Positions 35,494 to 41,493 of a stretch of 41,493 nt of DNA are shown piece after piece. Below the pieces are notes generated by a model that saw only the letters and a program-made list of their open reading frames with translations, searched no databases and was not told where the DNA came from. A program made the translations under genes and the position numbers. Every line of letters begins with the position of its first letter. Positions within the stretch are counted from its first letter, which is position 1. The stretch comes from a bacterium (GTDB lineage: Bacteria > Hydrothermota > UBA3073 > JACQXS01 > JAQTXJ01), in NCBI GenBank assembly GCA_028688815.1, contig JAQTXJ010000013.1, positions 1-41,493 of the forward strand, in the 5' to 3' direction.

Positions 35494-35530
35494 TTGACAA
35501 ATCGGTATTTTTATGACATCTGTAAGACAA
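35494..35530 (+). promoter_or_regulatory. Possible regulatory region upstream of pstS
   Basis: In the 234-bp divergent gap, TTGACA (35494-35499), TGACA (35514-35518) and AGACAA (35525-35530) lie in direct order, the last two 11 bp apart. CTGTCA occurs at 35408-35413. The 11-bp spacing recalls PhoB boxes, but the match is partial. No phoB or phoR gene is in the window. Confidence 0.25.
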
Positions 35531-35567
35531 TGAGTAAGTTGCTGCGTTTTATCTCAATATTAGATTA

Positions 35568-36371
35568 ATGACTCGGCTTTTATTATTGCCTATTGTTTTC
35601 TTACTCACTCTATTTGTTGATGGTTGTTCACCTAAAAAAAAATCCTCTATAACGATTGCCGGTTCCACTTCTGTACAGCCTTTCATCGAAAAACTTGCTG
35701 ACCAGTTTATGGCAAAATATCCTGGTATAAAAATCGATGTCCAGGGTGGTGGCTCTACTGCAGGAATACAAGCAACGTTTAACAACACATGTAATATAGG
35801 AACATCTTCAAGAAACCTCAAACAAAACGAACAAGAATTAAAAACTTTCCTTATGTGTTATGATGGAATCGTAATTATCCTACATAAAACAAATCCAATC
35901 AATGATTTAACCGAGGAACAAATAAGAGCTATCTTTGACGGCACAATTACTAATTGGAAAGAAGTCGGGGGCAAAGATTCTAAAATTATTCCGGTAACAA
36001 GAGAAGAAGGCTCAGGAACAAGAGGCTCTTTTGAAGACTTGATTATGGAGAAAAAAGTAATAAGTGATGCCTGTCTTGTTCAGGATTCAAATGGTTCGGT
36101 GCGAGAAATAATAGCAACTACCCCTCAAGGAATAGGTTATATATCTGCCGGGCTTGTTGATGAAAGAGTAAAAGCAATCAACATTAATGGAATTTCAGCG
36201 AATACCGAAAATTTTCTTTCTCATAAATATAAGTTTATGAGACCGTTTTTACTATTAACAAAAGATGCCCCGACAAGTAATGTAAAAAAATTTATTGATT
36301 ATACATTGTCTACGGAAGCACAGGATATATTAAAGAAATATGGTTTAATTTCAATAGGAATAAAAGAATGA
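35568..36371 (+). CDS. pstS: Phosphate ABC transporter, substrate-binding lipoprotein
   Basis: The 267-residue protein has a lipoprotein signal (LTLFVDGC, Cys20) and the phosphate-binding loops of PstS: AGSTSVQPF, GGGSTAGIQ, GTSSRNL and REEGSGTRGSF. GTITNWKEVGG and GIGYIS are also family blocks. It is anchored outside the inner membrane and delivers phosphate to PstCA. There is no Shine-Dalgarno site. It overlaps pstC by 4 bp. Confidence 0.95.
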   Translation: MTRLLLLPIVFLLTLFVDGCSPKKKSSITIAGSTSVQPFIEKLADQFMAKYPGIKIDVQGGGSTAGIQATFNNTCNIGTSSRNLKQNEQELKTFLMCYDGIVIILHKTNPINDLTEEQIRAIFDGTITNWKEVGGKDSKIIPVTREEGSGTRGSFEDLIMEKKVISDACLVQDSNGSVREIIATTPQGIGYISAGLVDERVKAININGISANTENFLSHKYKFMRPFLLLTKDAPTSNVKKFIDYTLSTEAQDILKKYGLISIGIKE

Positions 36372-37201
36372 AAGATAAAATAGCAAAGTGGACGCTATTA
36401 GTTATTGCTTTTTCTGCTGTCCTTGCTCTTTTATTAATTACATTTTTTATATTTCAACAGGGCGTTCCTTTAATGTTCAAAGCAGGGTTAAAAAACTTTT
36501 TCTCTACTCAATGGTCTCCAACTCACGGAAAATTCGGAATATCTTCAATGATTGTCGGTTCACTAATGGTAACTTTCGGAGCGCTTTTGATCGGCGTCCC
36601 TTTAGGACTTTCCTGTGCAATTTTTTTAACGGAATTTTCTTCCAAAACAGTCCAGAAAAACTTAAAGCCTGTAATTGAATTACTTGCCGGAATTCCATCC
36701 GTCGTTTACGGCTTTATCGGCATTATTGTCTTAGTCCCATTTATAAGAGAACACATAGGAGGACCGGGATTTTCGGTCCTCGCGTCAAGCATTATTCTTG
36801 GTATAATGATTTTACCCACAATAGTAAGTATTTCTTATGACTCTTTACTCGTGGTTCCGGGAACTTACCGCGCAGGCTCATTGGCGCTCGGCGCAACAAA
36901 ATGGCAAACGGTTACTATGGTATTGATCCCTGCCGCCCGTTCAGGTATAATTACTTCAATAATCTTAGGAATGGGAAGAGCAATCGGGGAAACAATGGCA
37001 GTAATTATGATTGCCGGTAATGCCTTAAAAATTCCACATTCAATACTTGACCCGGTGCGCACGATTACTTCAACGATTGCGCTTGAATTAAGTTATTCCG
37101 TAGGTGACCATAGAATGGCTTTGTTTGCTTGCGGAACGATACTTTTTATTATTATCATTATCCTGAATATTATTGCAACTAAACTTACAAGGCGAACATA
37201 A
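36368..37201 (+). CDS. pstC: Phosphate ABC transporter permease PstC
   Basis: The 277-residue permease has six membrane helices and the EAA-type loop (YRAGSLALGATKWQTVTMVLIPAARSG) that docks on the ATPase. GRAIGETMAV and ELLAGIPSVVYGF are PstC/PstA family motifs. The start overlaps pstS by 4 bp. It pairs with PstA, whose gene is separated from it by an extra lipoprotein gene. Confidence 0.95.
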   Translation: MKDKIAKWTLLVIAFSAVLALLLITFFIFQQGVPLMFKAGLKNFFSTQWSPTHGKFGISSMIVGSLMVTFGALLIGVPLGLSCAIFLTEFSSKTVQKNLKPVIELLAGIPSVVYGFIGIIVLVPFIREHIGGPGFSVLASSIILGIMILPTIVSISYDSLLVVPGTYRAGSLALGATKWQTVTMVLIPAARSGIITSIILGMGRAIGETMAVIMIAGNALKIPHSILDPVRTITSTIALELSYSVGDHRMALFACGTILFIIIIILNIIATKLTRRT

Positions 37202-37205
37202 AAAA

Positions 37206-37931
37206 ATGTATAATAATTCTATCATTATGAATCTATCACTTATCTGTGTTTTAATTACAGGAGGATGTTCCTGGTACACATCAGAAGAACTTAAAAATTT
37301 AGGTCCGGATGGAATCCATACAATAGGAATTGCCCAAAAACTCCTCAAAACATCAAATCCCAAAAATACAAATGATTTCTGCAAGTGTGATAGATTTTAC
37401 AATGTAATGCGCACACCTGTTTTGCCGAACCTTATAATCTTTGTTTTTGGTCCTTCTTCAGGCATCTGGGATCCTCCTTGCTGTTGTCATGTGGGAGTAA
37501 ATACAATAACAGAAGCGTCAGAATTATTAATTGATTCTCCTTTGTCTAAAGATTTATACAATAACCTAATAGATAGCTCCGATATTTCAAGAATAACTAC
37601 AGATACTCAAGTTTTAGAATACACAGCAAAATTCCTTATACACATATTTTCTTCTGAAGTGGTATGGGATAACTCCAAATATATAAAGATTAATCTTTAT
37701 ATATTTGGAGACTCATCTGCTTCAGAATCAGATTATATGCCAAAAGTAAAGAATACAAGTGATTATTATTGGGTAACTTTATATACTGATAATTTACTTT
37801 TTAGAGGTACAATTTCTAAATGGACATTTTACATAAAAAGAAACGGTATAATTGTAGATATAAAGAAAGAAGATATTAGCATCAATTGGACTAATGTGCA
37901 AAAAGAAATAGAAAACCAAAAAAAGAAATAA
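37206..37931 (+). CDS. Unrecognised lipoprotein inserted between pstC and pstA
   Basis: No family is recognised. From the ATG at 37206 (5 bp after pstC) the 242 residues start with a lipoprotein signal ending LITGGC (Cys21); an ATG at 37227 is possible. A cysteine-rich part follows (CKC at 59-61, CCC at 92-94), then a segment with LYIFGDSSASESDY and a beta-rich C-terminal half. There is no clear ribosome binding site. A perfect 38-bp palindrome (37673-37710) lies inside the coding sequence. The position suggests a role in phosphate uptake or its control, but it may simply be an insertion. Confidence 0.65.
   Translation: MYNNSIIMNLSLICVLITGGCSWYTSEELKNLGPDGIHTIGIAQKLLKTSNPKNTNDFCKCDRFYNVMRTPVLPNLIIFVFGPSSGIWDPPCCCHVGVNTITEASELLIDSPLSKDLYNNLIDSSDISRITTDTQVLEYTAKFLIHIFSSEVVWDNSKYIKINLYIFGDSSASESDYMPKVKNTSDYYWVTLYTDNLLFRGTISKWTFYIKRNGIIVDIKKEDISINWTNVQKEIENQKKK
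37673..37710. repeat. Perfect 38-bp palindrome inside the lipoprotein gene
   Basis: Two 19-nt arms (37673-37691 and 37692-37710, outer bases CTCCAAATATATAAAGATT) are exact reverse complements with no spacer. The message could fold into a stem of about 17 bp with a 4-nt loop. It codes for about residues 156-168 without breaking the frame. Confidence 0.9.
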
Positions 37932-38053
37932 AATAATACTATTTATGAAAACTAAATCAAAAGAGCATTACAACCTAAAGGGCTTATAAAAGATATTATT
38001 AAAAACTTTAGTGTATTTTTGTGTTTTTGTGCATTAGTGGCAAAAAAGGAATA

Positions 38054-38893
38054 ATGTTTAAAATTAAACCTAAAACGACTCAAATCATTGCTTATTCGGT
38101 TTTGTTAGCGTTGACTTTTATTACCATTGCAGTCCTTGTTTTTATTATTTTATTCATCTTCAAAAATGGCATCAGGGAATTAAGCTGGAGTTTCTTAACG
38201 CAACCGACTAAAGAAATGGGAAAAGAGGGTGGAATACTACCTTCCATTGTTGGAACTTTACTCGTTACACTGTTTTCAATTATCATTGCAACACCTATAG
38301 GTGTTGGCAGCGCAATTTATTTGACTGAATACACTAAAGGGGGAGCAATCCGCAGGATAATAAGTTTCGGCGCTGATTGCCTTGCAGGTATGCCTTCAAT
38401 TATTTTCGGACTTTTTGGATTTATATTCTTTGTAATAATGTTGAAAATGGGATGGAGTATTTTATCAGGCGGGTTGACTCTCGCAATAATGATTTTGCCG
38501 ACTATTATCAGGACATCCGAAGAAGCAATCAAATCGGTTCCTAACGCCTACCGCGAAATAAGTTACTCGCTCGGGGGCGGGAAATTAGACACGATTATTA
38601 AAATAGTTCTTCCTACTGCATTACCGGGAATATTAACAGGCGTTATTTTAGGGATAGGAAGAGCAATTAGCGAAACGGCAGCAGTAATATTTACGGCAGG
38701 CTCATCGTTAAATATGCCAACGTCATTATTCTCTTCCACAAGAACACTCGCGGTTCATTTTTATATCCTTGCAAGAGAAGGGATATCAATGCCAAAAGCT
38801 TATGGAACAGCAACGGTTTTGATTATAATTATATTGCTTATTAATTTTATCGCTTATAGATTAATGCATAAATTTATTTCCAAATATTACTAA
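38054..38893 (+). CDS. pstA: Phosphate ABC transporter permease PstA
   Basis: The start at 38054 follows AAGGA closely; the longest frame begins 11 codons earlier in non-coding repeat-like sequence. The 279 residues have six membrane helices, the docking loop YREISYSLGGGKLDTIIKIVLP, GRAISETAAVIFTAG and CLAGMPSIIFGLFG. It forms the channel with PstC. The preceding 122 bp hold no gene and include a T/G-rich stretch (38011-38040). Confidence 0.95.
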   Translation: MFKIKPKTTQIIAYSVLLALTFITIAVLVFIILFIFKNGIRELSWSFLTQPTKEMGKEGGILPSIVGTLLVTLFSIIIATPIGVGSAIYLTEYTKGGAIRRIISFGADCLAGMPSIIFGLFGFIFFVIMLKMGWSILSGGLTLAIMILPTIIRTSEEAIKSVPNAYREISYSLGGGKLDTIIKIVLPTALPGILTGVILGIGRAISETAAVIFTAGSSLNMPTSLFSSTRTLAVHFYILAREGISMPKAYGTATVLIIIILLINFIAYRLMHKFISKYY

Positions 38894-38911
38894 TGATAAA
38901 AATTATAGCTA

Positions 38912-38983
38912 TGGAGTGCAACAACGGTGTTGTTGCAGAAAATAAAAAAGAAAATATCGCAAAATCGCCGATTTTGCACTCCA
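38912..38983 (+). ncRNA. Predicted structured leader (nested hairpins) between pstA and pstB1
   Basis: Hairpin one: TGCAACAAC-GGT-GTTGTTGCA (38917-38937). Hairpin two: GCAAAATCG-C-CGATTTTGC (38959-38977). TGGAG (38912-38916) pairs with CTCCA (38979-38983), closing both into a three-way junction. Alternatively TGGAGTGCAA pairs with TTGCACTCCA over 10 bp, opening both. Mutually exclusive folds are thus possible. It ends 12 nt before the pstB1 ATG. Confidence 0.55.
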
Positions 38984-38995
38984 AAATTTAATAAT

Positions 38996-39739
38996 ATGAT
39001 AAAAATCTCTATAAAAAACTTAAACGTATTTTACAAAAATATTCACGCGCTTAAAAACATAAACTTAGATGTAGAAACAAACGAAATACTTGGGATAATT
39101 GGGCCCTCAAATTCCGGCAAAAGTTCTTTACTACAGGTTATTAACCGACTTTCCGAAATGAATAACTCAAAAGTCACGGGAGAAATACTATTGGATACTG
39201 AAAGCATATTTTCTTTGCCTATAAACAGTTTACGAAAACGAGTCGGCTTAATATTCGCAACTCCAACTGTTTTACCTGGGTCTATATACAAAAACGTTAC
39301 TTATGGGCCTAAACTACATAAAAAATTCAAAAAAAGTGAACTTGATGAGTTAGTTTACTTTGCATTAAATACCGCCGACTTATGGAATGAAGTTAAAGAC
39401 AGACTTCAAGAATCCGCTTCCAAACTTTCCGGGGGACAGCAGCAAAGACTCTGCATTGCCCGTATTCTGGCGCTCAAACCCGAAGTAATTATGATGGATG
39501 AACCATCCTCAGGATTAGACCCGATTTCTACGGCAAAAATTGAAGGAACAATGGTATCATTAAAAGATAAATACACATTTATTCTTGTTACGAATAATAC
39601 AAAACAAGCCGCAAGAGTTAGTTCACGGGTAGCATTTTTCCTGTCAGGCGAAATGATTGAAATTGACAAAACAGAAAAAATGTTTACCAATCCTAAAGAT
39701 AAAAGAACTAACGATTATATAAGCGGCAGGTTCGGATAA
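38996..39739 (+). CDS. pstB: PstB1, phosphate importer ATPase with degenerate Q- and H-loops
   Basis: From the ATG at 38996 the 247 residues align along PstB. Walker A is GPSNSGKS (36-43), the signature LSGGQ (144-148) is intact and Walker B has MMDEP with Glu169. The Q-loop, normally VFQ.P, reads IFATP, so the Gln is Ala88 (codon 39257-39259). The H-loop, normally VTHN, reads VTNN, so the His is Asn200 (codon 39593-39595). Alone it should hydrolyse ATP poorly. A GTG-initiated extension at 38927 would translate the upstream hairpins and is unlikely. The stop overlaps the start of pstB2 by one base. Confidence 0.93.
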   Translation: MIKISIKNLNVFYKNIHALKNINLDVETNEILGIIGPSNSGKSSLLQVINRLSEMNNSKVTGEILLDTESIFSLPINSLRKRVGLIFATPTVLPGSIYKNVTYGPKLHKKFKKSELDELVYFALNTADLWNEVKDRLQESASKLSGGQQQRLCIARILALKPEVIMMDEPSSGLDPISTAKIEGTMVSLKDKYTFILVTNNTKQAARVSSRVAFFLSGEMIEIDKTEKMFTNPKDKRTNDYISGRFG

Positions 39740-40485
39740 TGATAAAAACAACAAATTTAAACTTATTTTATAAGGATTTTCATGCCTTAAAAAATATTAA
39801 CCTAACAATAAAAGAAAAACTAATAACAGCAATGATTGGACCATCAGGCTGCGGGAAATCAACCCTGCTTAGAGTTTTTAATCGTATGAACGACCTGGTA
39901 GAAGGGACAAGAATTACAGGAGATATTCTAATTAATGATGAAAATATTTACTGCCCTGCCTGTGATTTAACAGCTTTAAGGAAAAGAGTAGGTATGGTAT
40001 TCCAGCGACCGAATGTGTTCCCTTTGTCAATTTTTGACAATGTATCTTACGGCCCTAAAGTATGGGGCATCAGCAATAAAAAGAATCTTTCGGAAATAGT
40101 AGAAAAATCACTAAAAGCAGTCAATCTTTTGGACGAATTAAAAGGTCAGTTAAAACAACCTGCTCTTACTTTATCGTTAGAGAAACAACAAAGATTATGC
40201 ATCGCGAGATTATTGGCAGTAGAACCGGAAATTCTTTTGATGGATGAACCCTGTTCCGCATTAGACCCGATTTCTACGGCAAAAATTGAAGGACTAATGG
40301 TTGAGTTGAAAAATAAATATACCATTGTAATTGTAACGCATAATATGCAGCAGGCAGCTCGAATTGCTGATGAAGTTGGTTTTATGCTTTTAGGGGAACT
40401 CATAGAATTTGATAAAACAAGCAAAATCTTTACTAATCCTGCTGATGAAAAAACAGCAAATTATATAAGTGGAAGATTCGGTTAG
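39739..40485 (+). CDS. pstB: PstB2, phosphate importer ATPase with degenerate signature motif
   Basis: The 248-residue paralogue of PstB1 has canonical Walker A GPSGCGKS (34-41), Q-loop Gln89 (MVFQRPN), Walker B LLMDEP with Glu170 and H-loop His201 ([10 protein letters not shown]). The ABC signature, normally [13 protein letters not shown], reads [13 protein letters not shown] (145-157; changed codons 40177-40185). The lesions are the mirror image of those in PstB1. A heterodimer would thus keep one fully canonical composite site (PstB2 Walker/Q/H with PstB1 LSGGQ). Both end in the same YISGRFG, indicating an old duplication. Confidence 0.93.
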   Translation: MIKTTNLNLFYKDFHALKNINLTIKEKLITAMIGPSGCGKSTLLRVFNRMNDLVEGTRITGDILINDENIYCPACDLTALRKRVGMVFQRPNVFPLSIFDNVSYGPKVWGISNKKNLSEIVEKSLKAVNLLDELKGQLKQPALTLSLEKQQRLCIARLLAVEPEILLMDEPCSALDPISTAKIEGLMVELKNKYTIVIVTHNMQQAARIADEVGFMLLGELIEFDKTSKIFTNPADEKTANYISGRFG

Positions 40486-40573
40486 AATCCCTTGGGCGAT
40501 AGCCCTTAGGGATTCTTTAGTTGGACTTTGTTCCGTAAGGAACATTAGACCAACTTATTCAGCAGAGCTGAAT
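40485..40573 (+). ncRNA. Three tandem RNA hairpins between pstB2 and phoU
   Basis: Hairpin one: GAATCCC/GGGATTC (40485-40491 with 40509-40515) enclosing GGGC-GATA-GCCC. Hairpin two: AGTTGG/CCAACT (40519-40524 with 40550-40555) enclosing TGTTCC-GTAA-GGAACA, a GNRA-type loop. Hairpin three: ATTCAGC-AGA-GCTGAAT (40557-40573). The first begins in the pstB2 stop codon. No T-run follows, so this is more likely a processing or stability element, or a repeat, than a terminator. Confidence 0.6.
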
Positions 40574-40615
40574 ATCCAGCAAAGCTAGGCTAAAAATGAT
40601 AAAGGGGGGGGAACA

Positions 40616-41305
40616 ATGGATAAATATTTTAATGAAGGATTAAAAAACGTTAAAGAAAATATTTTGCAGATAGCTTCAATAGTTGAAGATTCTATCATAA
40701 AAGCCTTAGACGCTTTAAAAACAGTAGATGTTGAAAAGGCTAAAACAATACGCGAAATTGACCGCAAAATAGATAAAATGGAAATTGCGCTTGAAGAACA
40801 ATGCATTGAATTGATTGCCCGACACCAACCTGTAGGCTCTGATTTGAGATTTTTAATTGGGGCAATTAAAATGAATAATGACCTGGAAAGAATGGGAGAC
40901 CATGCCGTAAACATTTCAGATTGCGTAAATTCACTTGCAGAACAAACAAATATCAGTTCTATCAGCACTATATGGTCAATGGCAGATGCCGCCATAAAGA
41001 TGTTAAAAGAAAGTGTTGATAGTTTTATATATAATGACCCTGTAAAAGCCCAAAAAGTATGCGAACAGGATGACATCGTCGATGAAATGAAAAACGATAC
41101 GATAAGATTGTTGCTTTCAAGAATGATTGAAGAACCTAAAAAAATAGGTGCTGCAACACAATATGCTTTAGTAGCGCGAAATCTTGAAAGAATTGCAGAT
41201 TTGGCAACCAATATCAGTGAAGACGTAATCTATATCGCTCAGGCACGCGTCATTAAACACCACGCCGAAGAAATGGCAAAAGAGGAACCTAACGCATCCG
41301 CTTGA
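40616..41305 (+). CDS. phoU: Phosphate transport regulator PhoU
   Basis: The 229 residues consist of two three-helix bundles with the metal-binding PhoU motifs: DLRFLIGAIKMNNDLERMGDHAVNI (first repeat) and YALVARNLERIADLATNISED (second repeat). PhoU restrains the Pst transporter and the PhoR kinase when phosphate is plentiful. A G-rich ribosome binding site (GGGGGGGGAA) precedes the ATG. The 3' end overlaps the convergent PiT gene by 17 bp. Confidence 0.95.
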   Translation: MDKYFNEGLKNVKENILQIASIVEDSIIKALDALKTVDVEKAKTIREIDRKIDKMEIALEEQCIELIARHQPVGSDLRFLIGAIKMNNDLERMGDHAVNISDCVNSLAEQTNISSISTIWSMADAAIKMLKESVDSFIYNDPVKAQKVCEQDDIVDEMKNDTIRLLLSRMIEEPKKIGAATQYALVARNLERIADLATNISEDVIYIAQARVIKHHAEEMAKEEPNASA

Positions 41306-41493
41306 TGAAATCTACTAAGAAGAATACCAATGCTCCCATTAACCCGGCTGCAGGAATTGTTAAAACCCAAGCCCATAATATTTTTGCGGCAATACCCCAC
41401 CGTACCGCTGACACCCTTTTCATTGAGCCAGCTCCGGCAATAGCCCCTGTTATTGTATGAGTCGTGCTGACAGGTATCCCGAAAAGCGACATA
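41289..41493 (-). CDS. PiT-family inorganic phosphate transporter, C-terminal part (runs off right edge)
   Basis: About 67 C-terminal residues are visible. They hold the PiT signature SLFGIPVSTTHTITGAIAGAG, an RWGIA..I..AWVLTIP membrane helix, a last helix and a short basic tail. PiT proteins are cation-coupled low-affinity phosphate permeases. The visible Met at the edge is internal; the true start lies beyond the window. It converges on phoU, so a low-affinity permease adjoins the high-affinity Pst operon. Confidence 0.9.
   Translation of the reverse strand, partial: MSLFGIPVSTTHTITGAIAGAGSMKRVSAVRWGIAAKILWAWVLTIPAAGLMGALVFFLVDFIKRMR

Noticed and set aside
38927-38995. GTG-started N-terminal extension of PstB1
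   Set aside because: It would translate the paired hairpins; PstB homology starts at the ATG at 38996.
40485-40573. Hairpins read as a CRISPR array or attachment site
   Set aside because: The stems differ from one another, there are no repeated units with spacers, and no cas or integrase gene is present.

Overview
The window is AT-rich, gene-dense bacterial DNA. The organism looks like an uncultivated diderm of, or near, the FCB group (for example a WOR-3/Stahlbacteria- or Cloacimonadota-like lineage). This is inference, resting on an LpxA acyltransferase (lipid A, so an outer membrane), a GWxTD-domain protein, a predicted outer-membrane barrel, and large secreted repeat proteins, two of which end in FlgD-like/type-A sorting-like C-terminal domains. 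No rRNA, tRNA, CRISPR array, transposase or phage gene was found.

Layout. 1-4219 (minus): the N-terminal part of a secreted repeat protein and a heterodimeric ABC exporter. 4382-10004 (plus): gcvH, adenosylhomocysteinase, lpxA, a 410-bp non-coding gap, then GWxTD protein, endonuclease III and a YchF-like GTPase in overlapping order. 10019-12812 (minus): a second repeat protein and gpsA; 12897-13694 (plus) a YmdB-like protein. 13711-18461 (minus): a barrel protein and the unusual string SurA/PrsA-like lipoprotein, rplE, rpsN, rnfD, rpoA, rplQ. 18957-20189 (plus): a TPR protein. 20196-30091 (minus): propeller protein, UvrD helicase-nuclease fusion, a solitary NuoN/Mrp-like subunit, lipoprotein, third repeat protein, hypC and guaA; 30092-31117 manC. 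31309-35333: a tyrosine phenol-lyase/tryptophanase-family enzyme, a PLP aminotransferase and an OxlT-like transporter. 35568-41305 (plus): pstS-pstC-(lipoprotein)-pstA-pstB1-pstB2-phoU, facing a PiT phosphate permease cut by the right edge.

The most interesting signal is in the phosphate locus. The two tandem PstB ATPases carry complementary lesions. PstB1 keeps the LSGGQ signature but has lost the Q-loop glutamine (Ala) and the H-loop histidine (Asn). PstB2 keeps Q- and H-loops but its signature reads LSLEK. A PstB1:PstB2 heterodimer would therefore have exactly one canonical and one degenerate ATP site, the asymmetric architecture known from heterodimeric ABC exporters but, as far as I know, not described for Pst importers. 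The same operon holds strong RNA-hairpin sequences at three junctions, including a perfect 38-bp palindrome inside an extra lipoprotein gene.

Other points: a YmdB-family phosphodiesterase with several metal/catalytic positions replaced; an RnfD with Ala where the covalent-FMN Thr is expected, inside a ribosomal protein/rpoA string; and a set of genes without Shine-Dalgarno sites whose -35-like hexamer lies 35-37 nt before the start codon, which predicts leaderless or nearly leaderless mRNAs.
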